DNA of 64,000 nt from NCBI GenBank assembly GCA_965153455.1, contig OZ234499.1, positions 3,393,577-3,457,576 of the forward strand. Reading direction: 5' to 3'. Positions 45,050-58,554 of this stretch are shown here, piece by piece. This stretch comes from Sphagnum compactum. Lineage: Eukaryota; Bryophyta; Sphagnopsida; Sphagnales. Each line of letters begins with the position of its first letter. Positions within the stretch are counted from its first letter, which is position 1. The position numbers and the translations under genes are program-made. Under the pieces are notes generated by a model. The model was not told where the DNA came from, ran no database searches, and saw nothing but the letters and a program-made list of their open reading frames with translations.

Positions 45050-48000
45050 TTAGATTTCTTGGGTTACAAAACTAGTGGCACTACTGGCTCTGCTGCTTCC
45101 AACACTGAAGCTGTGAATTGCAAGGATAGATGGCTTTATAGGCACTTCCGTGACGGGTGTCTGGTTTGTCAGCATTCCTATGATGCGTGGCATGTTGGGC
45201 CGCAAGTCAGGTGCATCTTGGGTGCACAGCAGAGCGATTCTCATCAACAACACAGCTTGCATCTCGTCACATGTCTCCCTTACTTCAGGGTCAATCAATT
45301 CCAGCGCTTGATCCTCCTCATGCAACTCCCACGCCTAACAAACACCACAACAAACACGTTCATGACACTTTCAAACTGCTGGCCTTTGGAGACTGACTGG
45401 GGAGGGGGGGGGACACTGACTGATGACTGACTGACTGATCATCAAGGAGAAAACCTTGCAAGTAGGATGGAAGTGCTACTTACCCATGATAGAAGGTATT
45501 GTTGATCTTTCTGAAGCTTGGGATTCATGTTCTTTCTACCACTGACAAGCTCCAACAGAACAATGCCATAACTGAACACATCAGCTTTTGATGTGAGCTT
45601 GCCTTGTAATGCATACTCAGGAGCTACATAACCCCTGCACATGACAAAAGAGATCACCTGATTCAGTACAACAGGGTGATTATATTAAACATCTTAAGGT
45701 TCAACATCAATTACCAGTGTTGGTTGGGTACCAAGCTGGAACCTTAGTATCTAGACTGATATTGGTCCCCGTATCAAATCATCAACCAGACTGATATGAC
45801 TTGAGGGCAATACCAACCTCATATCAGTACCTGCCTGGTAAGGACATGAGGTAAATACCAGCCTTGGATCCTAATAGGTACCAGGCTGGTATGAAATTTT
45901 CAAAAAAGATCCAATACCAGTACATTTGATTCCCCCCCCAACACTGCTCAATACACACACATGCTAGAAATGCAGCACCAAATTTGCAACAAAACAGATA
46001 TGAAGGTATGATGCCCATCAGATCTTTGAAGCCAGAAAGTGGGGCTCATGGTTGAATGAAAACAGAGTGAGGAGAAAGTCAAGGGTCTATTCTTTTGAAT
46101 CAAGGGGATTTCTTTTTGTACCTTGCACCTGCCACAAATGTGTGGAGCTTGTCTGCATCTCTCTGGAAAAGCCGTGCAAGACCCAAGTCAGCAATTTTGG
46201 GGCTAAGATTTTTGTCAAGGAGAATGTTGGTAGCTTTGATGTCAGAGTGGACGAGACGCGCCTCCAACTTGGTGTGAAGATGGGCCAGTCCTTGTGCTGT
46301 CCCTAATGCTATGTTGAATCGGCTTTTCCACTCCAGTTTCATGCCCTTTGCCGGCTCTGTAAAATGGACACACCAGTGGGGCAGGTCATCTCTGGACTTA
46401 CACATGTGTTCACAACTTCATCAGAACCCAGATGCCTTGCATTTCTATTTGCAGCATTGACTACAAACCAAAGAGACATTTCAAGGATTTGTGTAAAGGG
46501 GCGGTACCAAACAAGGCTTGGGCAAGGCTTTTGTTGTCCATATACTCATACACCAAGTAGCGGATGGACAAGGTCAGGGAACAGGCAAGAAGGCGCACTA
46601 TGTTGAGATGGTGCACACTGGCAATCACTTGCACCTCCTTCACAAATTCATGTTTGTCTTGTCGGGATTTCAGTGACAGCTGCTTTATTGACACTTCTGT
46701 ACCATCTTGCAGGACTCCCTGCAGTCGTCACAAATCAATCCAGATTGGAGAAAGTTTGTTTGTGAGTCCCATTTTTGTGTGACAGAAATTCTTGCATGAA
46801 AGAGTCCCATTTGTGTGGCAGACAGACAGAATCTATGGGTGTGACAAGTGTGGTTCTTTTTACCTTGTACATGGCACCGAATGCCCCTTCTCCAATTTTG
46901 TTTCTTGGGTGGAAGTTCCTTGTTGCTGTCTTCAGCTCTTCATAGAGTATGACACAACTGATTTGTTGTTGATGCAGATCGAAAAGATCTGTTGAGCATG
47001 ACGCAGACAATTATTAGACTTTCTTAGGACTGCAGCCAAACAAAATGAAGAAAGAGGAAATTTGCAGAAATAAGACCAACATTCCAGACCCCCTGGTGCC
47101 ATTCTTCTTCACACAATGTTTGCATACATTTTTGTGTTCCTCAATTACTGACCAGCAGAAGCAAATAAATGCCTTGACTGTGCAGAATGCGCATAAGTGT
47201 TGCTCTTCTGCTTTTGACGGTAGGCACACAGACAACAACACAACAGTAGCCCTAAAATCACCACCGCTGCTGCCACCACTGGAACCACAATCTTCACAAT
47301 ATTCTTGCCCTGTTGCTGCTTTGCCTGAGCTGACTGTGTATCTGACCACAGTAAAAAAATGACCACAAAAAATGCTCCTCATTTAGTAATCACACAGCTC
47401 AGGCTGCCATTGTCTCCCGGTAGATACTTGTGAAACTAAACACATGAGATGACCGATATGGAGATACATTTCAAGTATTAACTACTACCTTGATTGGTGA
47501 TGGTAATATGGATTGCATTGTCAGAGTCAAAAAAAGTCTATATGGCTCACCTTCAGCCAACTTGGTTGAACTATCATCACTCTCCTGAGATGTGTGCAGC
47601 AGCAGCCTCTCAGAGGAATGGATGTGGGTGGTGGTGGTGCTCAAGCTTTGTAAATCAAACTGGTTATGGCTCAAATTTCTGGTTCAATCCAAAAACCACA
47701 CTCTACTCAGTAGTGTAAATATTGCAAACCACATGGGTATCACTCCCTACACAGAACGAAACTTCATGAAATATGATCGCTTGAAGAATAGAAAAACATA
47801 CACAATTCTCTGAATATGAATTTTGTGTACATGAATAATATTTTCCTCTGAAAAAAAGAGGCAAAGTAAGTAAATTCAGCAGAACAGAATTTCGCATCTG
47901 CCACAACTCACAGTTGAGTAAGTTTTGGAAGACTGACTAACAAGTCTGGTACCCTCCCTGTAAACCCATTGTGACTGAGATCCCTGCAGGCAAACTTCAC

Positions 48001-50065
48001 AAGAGGAAAATGAGCACTTCAATGAGACACATCATCCTTTGAACATGAAAAAACCCTTCTTCTCAATTCTGCCATACCACTCAACCACAATGAGATGTAA
48101 TATTAAGTCTCATGAGAAATTGAGAAATCTCCATACCCAACCAAAATGAGACACAATTCCCAAGAGACGAGTGAACCTTAAGTGCATCTAAATTTGACCT
48201 AAACCCAACTAAGGCTCTAAACCACATAGGTAATGACTTTGTTAAATGCCCCAACCCAGAAAGAAAGACTATTTCAGAATGTCAGAAGGTTATAAAACCC
48301 GCAACAGACGTATCTACTTTGAAGGTTTAGAAAGAAAAAGATTAAAAAAAAGAGAAGAAGGTTTGGTGACCTACATGAGCTCTAAATTTCTCAAAGCATC
48401 CCAGTGGGTAGGAATTGGTCCAGATAAGTTACAATGTGAAAGATCTCTGCTATGACAACAAACACAAAAGCAGTTTTTTTTAGTAGTAAAATCAACAGCT
48501 CACGGAGCACAAATGGAATGCCACTTTCAAGAATGTTGAAAATTTTATACAAGCTTGAGTTGATGAATGAGAATTCATCAGAGTTTGAAGGTTATTTAGA
48601 GATGGAAACAAAAAACTGCAGCTGAACAAAACCTCTTCTAGAAAATAAATTTGCCTCACAAATTAGATGAGTTCTGGAGACTACTTCCATCACATACATA
48701 ATAAGCAAGTCAGACTGACTTTCTTTCATGGAATCTTCAGGCACTTACATTTGAATGAGATTTGTGAGATGTTGAGCAATCTCATCAGGAAGTGATCCTC
48801 GTAGTTGAGGATTGCCAGATAAATTTCTGTGACCATTCATGAACGGGGAGGGGCGTGTGGTGCATGAGCTTGATTAGAACCCAGAGACTTTGACATAAAT
48901 AAACCAGAAATTTTTTTGCAACAAAATAATCCTCAACAAAAAGCCTCTCAAACCTTTATTTTTGCATTGTAACCACAATTTCCCAGCCTAGTCCTCAAGC
49001 TCTGTGTTTAAATTCTGTGAGTCTCTTAGGTGCTTACAAATGTTGTAGGTTGATAAGCTTGCTGAGAGCTGACGGCAGACTTCCAACAAGGCCATAGTTG
49101 TACAACTGCCTGCATGATCAGAGTCCCACCATGAAAATCCACAAAAGCCCAAAAAAACAAAAAACTCTTAGACAAAACATCCATGACCAGCGGGCCCACT
49201 TTACTTCTGGCATGATCTGGACTGCAGTTCTGTTTTTCCCTTCTGTTGAATTTGGATGTCTCTTCATCATTGCAATGCATCAAAGCTCAAAGCTCAAAGC
49301 TCCAAGCTCCAAGTTCAAAGCTCCAAGCTCAAAGCTCAAAACTCCAATATCCAAGCTCGAAGTTCAAAGTTTAAAGCTCTAAGCTCCAAGCTCAAAGCTC
49401 TAGCTGCTGCTGATGATTCATGACCTATAGCTCCAGCTAGTGCAAGATCTTTCCCGGGAAGCTCCTGTAACTAGGTTGCAGTACTTTCAGTGTTGTTAGA
49501 AGCAAAGCTGCAACAACAATACATATAAAGATGCTCAAGAGTGTAGTAGAAAACGTAGTACAGAGAGGTGATGGAAGAGTGGTCAGCATGTTGAGATTGT
49601 ACTGCAGAGGGGGAGCAAGAGACTCCCACCCACTGAGCTCCGCATGGATCCAGTAGATTGCTGCTTCCATTTGCATTCCAGTTCTGTTGTAACGAAGGTG
49701 TCTCTTTCCCCCATGCACGCAATATTTGTTGCACGGCAATCACTGCAACAAAAAAAAATCCAACAGATCAAGAGCCGGCACTTATATTGACAATTACAGC
49801 AATTGTGCATCGCAAGCTCATGGAAGAACTGATCATCAGCGAAGTGTTTGATGCATCTTGCAGGCAGTAAAAAGTCGTAAACCATCGATGAACTGCAGTA
49901 ATTTGTGCACTATTTTTTCATACACTAGCTGATGCTACTGCTGCACTTACCATCGGACTGAAGCGTCGCCGCTGCAACACCATATTCCTTGTGAATCTGA
50001 ATTAAGCTGGAGGTGAAGAACAGCAACAACAAGAGACCTAAGCTTGTACTGATCCGCGTCGTCAT
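45050..50065 (-). CDS. LRR receptor-like kinase, 637 aa, non-RD catalytic loop
   Basis: Thirteen minus-strand exons: 50065-49951, 49742-49562, 49109-49038, 48826-48749, 48446-48375, 47983-47912, 47678-47551, 47341-47153, 46988-46864, 46718-46508, 46356-46122, 45634-45484, 45334-45050; all junctions keep frame (1914 nt with stop). In order: signal peptide ([14 protein letters not shown]), LRRNT domain with [12 protein letters not shown], about five LRRs carried on phase-2 exons of 72 or 78 bp, a membrane segment ([17 protein letters not shown], about 254-278), then a kinase with [11 protein letters not shown], catalytic-lysine motif VSIKQLS, HSD instead of HRD (about 451-453), DLG instead of DFG, and [10 protein letters not shown]. 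The kinase resembles LRR class VIII, but there is no room for a malectin domain. Expected at the plasma membrane as a signalling receptor. The changed HRD and DFG residues make reduced or altered catalysis possible; ligand unknown. Confidence 0.88.
45391..45440. repeat. GACT microsatellite with G run in last intron of the receptor kinase
   Basis: GACTGACTGG, a run of nine G, then repeated CTGACTGA words within the intron between the last two exons. Confidence 0.8.
45715..45930. repeat. Intronic palindromic repeat (TACCAG/CTGGTA words)
   Basis: Within the receptor-kinase intron 45635-46121 the words GGTACCA, GCTGGTA, TACCAGCC and CTGATAT recur many times in both orientations, for example GGTACCAGGCTGGTAT near 45881. 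Probably a degenerate short element or palindromic minisatellite. Confidence 0.45.
49281..49411. repeat. Heptamer minisatellite in intron 2 of the receptor kinase
   Basis: About 18 units based on AAGCTCA/AAGCTCC with substitutions (AAGTTCA, AACTCCA) run without interruption inside the 452-bp intron between the exons ending at 49562 and starting at 49109. Confidence 0.85.
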
Positions 50066-50394
50066 TGCGGCGACTACCCAATTCGTCTTCTTTGGGCACG
50101 AGCCACACCTGAAGCTAGCTCTAATTATTCTTCTCACTGCTGCATGCACTGCAAGCTGTGGATCTACAGTCGACACGCCTTCTTCTCACTACAGGAGCTC
50201 CGACCTGTGGCTACTTCAATCTATACCTCATCCTGCAGCCTTTGCTCCAGGCACTGCTCCGGCATTTCTGTAATCACTTTCTGCACGTCTCATGGTCCTT
50301 GTAGTCATGATGTGATCTTCTTCAAGTCTAGTTCTCGTCAGCTCCAGATCCTCTTCTTCAACCAAGTCCCAAGTATATATGATCCCCCACCACC

Positions 50395-50450
50395 CCGAAT
50401 CTCCTCGTCGTCCTCGTCCTCGTCCTCGTCCTCCTCTTCCTCCTCGTGGT
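50395..50450. repeat. TCCTCG microsatellite upstream of the receptor kinase
   Basis: Repeats of CGTCCT/TCCTCG and CCTCTT lie about 330 bases upstream of the start codon on the minus strand, so the transcribed strand would be GA-rich. Purine-rich tracts of this kind are frequent in plant 5' UTRs and promoters. Confidence 0.7.
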
Positions 50451-50459
50451 AGCTGCAGC

Positions 50460-51510
50460 TGCAAGAAGTCATGAGAAGCAAGCAACCACACAGCTTGCTT
50501 TTCTGCTCTTCACAAGAAGCTGATCTCCATCACCACCACAGTGAAGCAAAAGAGCTGGAATCTTGTGGCAGTAATTGTGGACTGGTCCAAATTTGGCTAC
50601 AGGTCAGAGAGTGAAGTAGAAAAGCTTAGGAATTGTTTTTGCCATTTCTATGATTATTTCTGAAAACATTTCATCATAATGTGGCGACTTTTTGCCATTT
50701 CTTTCCTCCAAAAAAGCTTTTGTATCTGGTGCATTGGCTTTTTTTTTCTTTTTTTTCTTTTTTTTTTGGGGGCTAGGATGGGAAAATTCGTCAAAAAGAA
50801 AAAGACTGACTACAGCGTTATTTATTTATTTATTTTTCTATTTTTTTGGGTTGTATTCCCAAAAGATTGGCAAAAAAAAACCTTTCTATTTGCTGCACTG
50901 GCTTTTTTTTTTTCTTTTCTTTTTTTTTTCTTTTGGGTTGCTTGGATGCGAAATTTCTTCAGAAATTTTTTTTAAAAAAAAAAACTGGCTATAGGGGTTT
51001 TTTTCGATTTCTTTTTTGTTTAATGAAAGATTTTGGTTTCTTCTCCCCCCAAAATAGTAGAAAAAATTCGAATTTAAAATAAAACATAAAATAAAATCCC
51101 AATTTATTTGTCGAAAAAATGACAAATTTTGTGTGAAAATAACAGGTAAAATATGCACTGCTAAGATCCTGACCTTCGAATGTGTGCAGTGCAGCTGCAA
51201 AACCAGGTTGGGTATTCAATGCGCACGACGACAAAGAGAAGGAAGGAGGAGGGTTAAGATTAGCATGACGACAAGAGATAGTCGACGCCACGATTCTCAC
51301 GCCGTCCCAATTGTCTGTCGCGTTGCGATTCTTCTCCTCTCGCGCAACGACGCCGCCGCTGTGGATGATGCAAAGTTTTCTTCGTCTCCTTCGCAAACGG
51401 AAACACTTCTCGCGAACTGTCGCTCGCTTCCTTCCTTCAGTGAACCAGCACCCACCAGCGCACCATGAAGGATGAATATAAGTGTTCAGGAAACAGTTTT
51501 CTGTTGGGTT
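50460..51510. other. Upstream region of the receptor kinase with duplicated poly-T segment
   Basis: Two related blocks, each with a GCA-TGGC word followed by 25-40 T-rich bases, lie at about 50733 and 50894 (period about 162). A GC-richer segment at 51200-51470 shows no coding frame that I trust. Confidence 0.4.
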
Positions 51511-51515
51511 TCAGT

Positions 51516-51617
51516 TCCCTAGCTAACCATGGTGGTTAAGCTCAGTTGCCTTTTTTCTACCTACCTACTAACAACCCATGAGCAGGTTGTTAGTAGGTAG
51601 GTAATAAAAACAGCCCT
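51516..51617. repeat. Hairpin-forming dispersed element, copy B
   Basis: It contains a near-perfect palindrome: CTACCTACCTACTAACAAC (51557-51575) pairs with GTTGTTAGTAGGTAGGTA (51586-51603) around a ten-base loop. It is preceded by a second small palindrome, AGCTAACCATGGTGGTTAAG. Homologous to copy A at 20170-20275. Confidence 0.7.
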
Positions 51618-51619
51618 TA

Positions 51620-54500
51620 CCTATGTGTAACCCATCTACTTTACCCCTAATAGTTACCTACTCTCCTACCTATCTACCTCTATATATATGAGACCTGTTT
51701 CCTACAGAATTATTTACCAAAGTGAAACTAAATATTAACTCAGTTGAGGGTTCATTGCATGGAACATGTGGGCGACGTATTGTGGATGAAAATTGAAACA
51801 TATGATTCTCTCTTTCACTACTTTGGATTATGATAATTACCTATAATGAAGGAATTCTCAAGACCTAATGTTCTTGTTCTCTTGCTATTTGCTAAGTCTC
51901 ATATTAAAAAAAACAATAGTTAATCTTCATTATAGATCCTTTGGCACTTTAGAAATCCATGAGATGTTTATAGGCTAACCAAAACATTCCCATGCTTTCA
52001 AATATTGTAAAACATTCCCATAAATTTCTAGTTTATTTGGAGGGCAAAAAATTCATAGACTATTTGAATAGTTGAAGTCACATTATGTAATTGAATAATT
52101 TTTTTAGTAAAGAGGAAATATATTACACCTACTACTACAGTAGTACCTTTTTAGGTTTGGCAAAAAATTTATTATTTTTAAAACGTCAAAATTTTAGAAA
52201 ATTAAGGTCTCTTCTTGTTGAAAAATTTAAAAATTATTGTTTATTGAAATCGAAATTTCATAGGATTCTTGAATTTTCTTTTTTTTAAAAAACTTGTTCT
52301 TAAACATTCTCTAACAAACCTTGTCTAACACCTTTTATGGGCCTGACAATGTAGCCCTACGAAGAACTGCGCATGGTTTTAAATTTTATTTGATTTTTTG
52401 ATTTTGTGTATGTAATAAATGTAAAAAATAAATGTTAATTTTCAATGCTTGATGGTGGGTGAAAGCATACTGAGGTGGAGTACTTTCGGGCATATGTGGA
52501 ATCCATATTAGTGATAAAATGAGAGTCCATTTTACATTATAGCAGAATATATTATATTGCACAAGTCATATGGCAAGATGAATTTTTTAAAAAAAAATTT
52601 AGACTTTATCAATTGTAGATAATTGTATCAGAAATTTACATTTAAAAAATGGGAATTTGAATTATTAATTCAAATGAATAAAGGACTTTATAAAAATTCC
52701 ATATTTCATTGTATATTTCAATTTATGGTTTTTAAAATCTTTCAAATTTGTCCTCTTTTGTATCAATGGGATCACACTACTTTCTATGTAAAAAAAAACA
52801 CTCAATAAGCATTCTAGTAAATATAATGAATCGATAATCATATGATATGGATTGTGACGTTAGGTTTTTGGCACTTCAAAAATCCAATATGTTATGGTAA
52901 CTCAAAATCTATTCATGAAATTCATATATGTGATCATATCACATGTAATATTATTTTTTTGAATCCTTTTCACATTATTCATTTATATTTTGTTCCATGG
53001 CCTATGATTGATAATCCAACAAGCTGTGACATGATTATGTACTCCACCTTAGTGTGTTTTCACCTTGGTATGTCAATGGTTAGTGCCATATTTCCTGTAA
53101 AAGAGGATCAAAGATCAAAACATGGATGTGAAGCAAAACGTTTGTGCAAAACATTGGTGATGAATAACATGTGGATATTTTTAAATTTAAATGAAATTTT
53201 GTCAAAAATTCAAAAAGAATTTGTGTGCTGAAATTAATTTTAAAAAATAAAATAGTTATTCGACAATGAAATGCCAAACCTAAAAAGGTACTACGATATA
53301 TGGTAGGGGGCTACACTGTTGTATTTCAAACCACCAAACCACACTCTACACCCATAGATTTTTTTATTGGATTTGATATTGATTAATTTTCATAATTTTC
53401 ATAATTCCAACAAGTGGTAACAATAAATTTAACATGTTGGTAATTTTTGTTTGTATTGAAAATCAAATTAGAAATAAATCAATATGAAAATTTATTATAA
53501 TTGTTATTTAAAAATTGATTTATCAAGATTTTTTTTAATCATAAATTTTTTTGGTATTTCTAATGTAGTAATTATTTAAATTAATAATAATATAATAACT
53601 TTACATTAACCATTTGTATTAATCAGATCACATATGAAAACATAAAAACATTAAATTTCAATTTTTTTGGTAATATTTTTTGTGGACACTTTTCAATCAA
53701 AATTTAAAATATATTCAAATCAACATTGAAAATCATATATCCAACAAAACATTTTATCAAAGTTGACAAGTTTACATTATTTTTTTCAATGTCATATTTA
53801 TGAAATTAGTTAGATTTAGTCAACTCATTTTAATGAATTCATTTTAATGAGTTGACAATCTTTTGATATCACCTCCACACAAGACCTGGTGGCTGGACAT
53901 TTTATTTTGTCTCATTTAACCACTCTTTCATTAAAATGGGTAAACATTTTTTTCCCTTTTAATTATTTTCTTTTCTCACATCAATTGAATATATTGCCCC
54001 TTCCAACTTTGATCACATTCAAAATTAATGAAGATTTGACCCATCATTCAAAGTTTCTTGAGCTTTTAAGTCATTATGCTTGTTGTTAAGCCAAGTTTTT
54101 GAAAGGTCCCAAAATAGGATGTCAACTTAACAAACGTTTTCAAATCTAAACATCCTTACACTAGTAAAAATCCAACCATTACATTTGTGATTACATGTGA
54201 CTAGTAGTCATTTACAACTACTTTTGGTAATATTTACTACTATAAGAGCAAATTTCATCTATTTTGGTCATTGTTGTGACTATGTTGCAACTATTGGTAA
54301 TTTCATCCAATGGGATGGATGGTTTTTAATTTTATTTTCATACATGAATAGGCATATATATCCCATTAGTCGCAATTGTCACCAAGGTGGTTGTACCCCT
54401 ATAATTATAATATTGTGATTTACGGGTATATTTTTTATGTATGTATTTACGATATATTACCCATATAATAAATGTTTATTTATTTCTATATTAATTATCT
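51620..54500. other. AT-rich intergenic region
   Basis: No gene supported. The 129-codon frame at 52842-53231 has no family signature. Confidence 0.35.
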
Positions 54501-54519
54501 ATGTATATGTATATTTTTC

Positions 54520-55110
54520 ATATATTGAATTTAGAAATTGATATTTGAAATTTCAAAATAATTAGTTGAATCTGAAAATTTGCACATCAATTCCAAAAAT
54601 AGTGATTTTAATTTGAAAATTATTTTTTCAGTTCTGAAAGTTTTTCTTTTTGAATCTGAAAATTGATATTTCAGTTTTGATAATTTTTATTGAGTCTGAA
54701 AATAATTAATCAATTCAACAAATAATTATTTGAATTTGAAAATTAATATTTGAGTTCTTAAAATTTTTTTTATTTGAATCTGAAAACAATATTTCAATTT
54801 TGATAGTTGCTATTTGAATCTGAAAATTAATATTTCAATTCTTAAAAAACTTATTTGAATTGAAAAATTTTATTACGATTTGTTAATTGATATTTTAAAT
54901 TATTTTATTTTAACCCAAAACCTAATTATTTAAATTTTTAATATAATTAATTGAGTCACAAAATGTATTTGTCAATTTTGAAAAAAATTATTTGTATCTA
55001 AAAGTGTATATTTGAAATTTTGAAATTGAAAAACGTATTTCAATTAAAAAATTGATGTTTGAATTCCAAAATATTTTATTTCAATCTATAATTTGATATT
55101 TGAAGTCTCA
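54520..55110. repeat. Degenerate AT-rich tandem repeat
   Basis: Words such as TTGAATCTGAAAATTGATA and ATTTCAATTTTGA recur every 40-60 bases throughout, in slightly varying order. It is an old, degenerate minisatellite-like tract with no coding frame. Confidence 0.6.
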
Positions 55111-55119
55111 AAATTGGCA

Positions 55120-58100
55120 ATAAAAGTTATAATAAATGAAATAATAAGAAAAGTAATAATGAAAAAATAATTAACCATTAGTTACATTAATAATTTATTA
55201 GATAATAATAAATATTTAGTCTAGTAAAATATAAAACTTTATACATTTTAAATTTTATTTAATATTATGACATGAATTATGTTTAAAGGACTATTATAGT
55301 TGCTAAAATTATTATAATTAGTAAATAGTTATAACGAGTGAGATGATAACAATAATAATAAAATAACTAGATGGGCTAACTATTAACTAAACCAATAATA
55401 ATATAATACTATTATCTATTTATAAAATGGATATAGTTAGGAGGTGAACTAAACTAAACCTAACTTAAGTAACTTGTTTAACCTAGCCTAATTTCATATA
55501 ATTATTTAATTAATTATTAGTTAGTTAATATGTACTTTTTAGTACATATGACTAGGTTACAAATAGATTGCAACTAGAAACTTATTTGATATCTTTTGTT
55601 TTTACTTTGATTTTTGAAAACAATATAATTAAGTGAAGTAGGCCATTGAATATAAATAAGGAACATCAAAAACCAAGTGCCATTTGGGTGGAACCAATCA
55701 AATAGGCTTGACTTTTAAAAGCTAAACTTCAAATAAAATAGGATGTAAAAACCTAACCTACTTCCTAGACTACATTTACTTGATTACCTACTTAGCCTAA
55801 ACCTACCTACTTAATGTACGTAAGTAAGGCTAGGCTAGGTAGATAAGTAATTAAACGAACCTATTAACGTACCTATGTGAATTAAACCTAGGTACTTTAG
55901 GTTTCCTTAGGTTATTTATAAATTACCACATGTTTCCTTGTAATTCGATAAAATGTTAACCTATAAGTTGCCACATATCCTTTTTTAATTTACTAAAGAC
56001 TACACCTCATTCATCTAGGCTAGGTCTCCTTATGCTAATAAACATGTCAAATTTCGTATTAACGTTTGTCATTAATTGTACACATGGCACAATGAAAACA
56101 AGAATGTTGACAAGGAACGACAAAATGACAACAAGAAATAATAGGGATGTTGAAAAGGCATGTTGGAAACACAAGGGTGTTAAGTTGAACATAAAGTTTT
56201 TCTCTTTTCAAAAAATAGAAGGCATCAAAACATTGAAGATTGAAGGCATTGAATATAATGTTGGAAGACATTGAGAAATACATAGGGGATGTTGTGGGCT
56301 TTAGAGTTGAAAATGTTTTATATTTATATTTTTTAAAACCAAGGATCATTGGGAAACATAGGGAGGACATTGGGGGACATTGGAAAGGCCCCCAAAAATT
56401 TACTTTTAAGGTAATGAAAAATATCAAAAAGGACATCAAGGGTGTTAAAAATATTAATGTTTTCATAGGTGAAAATGAAATCTCATATTTTAAAATCGAT
56501 GAACATGAAAATAAGTTCATCCAAGCAATCTATATGATCATGGATTACCAATTTTTAGTAATTAATTATTTTTAAATAAATTTAAACCTATTAACATTTT
56601 GACCCTTTGTCAATCGATTGTCAATGGTAGTGCAAAGCAATGTGAAGCCCAAGTATTACAAATATCAATTTAATAAAAAAATTGTACCAATTCTTTTTCA
56701 TCCATGCTACATATCTTTTGATAAATTTTCATTTCAAAATACACATTTATTTTTTCATTTGTTTCCTTTTTAAAAAACTTCTATATCATTTGTATTTAGT
56801 AATTTTAGATAAAATGGATGCAACTAATAGTTTTTTCAATGAAAATCGATGATAAAATTTTATCCATGCATGTAACCAACAAACAATAAATGATTAGTTT
56901 TTCATTAACATTATTTTTTGAGTTGGCATGACATAGAATCACATCATATTTCATTTATAATTTTCATTGAATTATTTTGTGACATTTTGACATGATTAAT
57001 TCTTTCATGTAATCAACATAATAGTTATAAGGCATAAGATTGCATGAAACAATGATTTGGTTGATTGGTATTAAAGAGTTTTCAAAAGGTTCATTTACAA
57101 AAGGTTTTTTCATCTTGTTTTAAGTTGCTAATTTAAACAACAATGTAAAATTAATTAATATATTCCAAACAATATATAATTGGTTTTCTATGTTCAAATC
57201 ATATCAATGACCTTGTTTGAATTGAATCAAACACCATAAAATAAACAAGACTTTAAAAAATATTTTCCTTATTTTTTGAAACATACTCACATTACTCAAT
57301 CAAGGAAGAAAGAAATGCAAGTCAAATTTAATTTCAATTCACCACTAAAAACAAAAAAATAATGCATTTGATTTGAATGTTGAAAAATGAAGTTAAAATT
57401 TTTAAATAATTTGTGTTGATATGCACAAAGAGTGCAAAGACCAAAAATTGAAATCAAAATGTGTTCAAAGCCCACAAGTACCATCAAATGACGAAGAAAT
57501 AAAATGAAAAATGAAAATTTTGAAAAAATTGAAAGTTTATGAAATATGTTAAATAAAAATCAAGCAAGAAAATTGATTTGAACAATAAAAGAATGGAAAT
57601 TAAATTTGTTGCTTGATTTTGTTGCATGAAGATGAAATTAATTGAAGTTAACAAGTGATATGAATATTAACATGATTTTTTGCTATTTTTGAAAGAGAAA
57701 TGATTATAATTTTGAGACAATTTTAAGTATGTTGTATTTCTTAAATGATTGATGATTTTTGATTCATCGTACAACATTAATACTTACATAATCTACCCAT
57801 TTCAAAATTTGTGTAAATAGGTAAAGTTAAATTCTAATTTCTAAACCAAATTGAATTTGAATTTTCTTTAAGGAATCGAGAGTTGTAGGTTCGAGAATGC
57901 GAAGAATGCATGTTAAGCTTCAATTAATTTCATGCTACCTAATTGACTTTACAAGTAATTTGTATGCATGTTATGAGATGATAAGAACATGCAAATAAGA
58001 AACAAAGAAATGAAGAAAGATTAAGAAGGAAAAAATCAAACATGAAAACTACATGAGCTTATGAGTCGATCAAGAGGAAGCAAATGGAGAAACAAAGAAA

Positions 58101-58140
58101 TGAGGAATACTTAAAAGAGGAGCAAAGAAATCTCCAAAAT
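55120..58140. other. AT-rich intergenic region
   Basis: Extremely AT-rich. A CTA/TAGG-rich stretch (CCTACC, TAAGGCTAGGCTAGGTAG) lies at about 55760-55920. Overlapping open frames at 56007-56575 on both strands lack any recognisable motif. Confidence 0.35.
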
Positions 58141-58554
58141 AGTTTAAGGAATAAGACGAAGGAAGACGAAGGAAGACGAAGGAAGAGATTGAGGGGGGAG
58201 AGAACGGATGAGGTTTTTAGAAGACGTTTGCTTTTCGTTCACAGGGATGAAAATGGTGACGAAGCCGGAAACCCTAATTTCCACAACGAGATGAACAAAG
58301 GAGAAGAAGAAGGTCTCTAGAGAAGAAGACGAGAGGAAAACCGTCTCTTCGATTCTTTCTTTCTCGCATTGCTAAATCCTTTGTAGGAAATTCTAGCACC
58401 GAGAATTCGAGATCCAGGGTTTCGAGGATTGAGAGGATTTGGATTTTTTGGTAAAAATAAAAATTAGAGTCGTAGAAGTTGAGGGTTTTGGCTCCTGGAG
58501 TGGAGAAAAAGGTTTAGCTTACCCTAATACTACCAGGTAGAGAAGTGGAGCAAC
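58141..58554 (+). promoter_or_regulatory. Promoter and 5' UTR region of CSN7
   Basis: Composition rises in GC from about 58140. A perfect decamer repeat, GACGAAGGAA three times (58155-58184), is followed by AGAAGA-rich sequence and the ACCCTAATT word near 58271. The ATG of CSN7 lies at 58555 after GGAGCAAC. Confidence 0.45.

Noticed and set aside
52842-53231. 129-codon open frame
   Set aside because: No motif, AT-rich codon content like surrounding intergenic DNA, no splice sites suggesting a gene.
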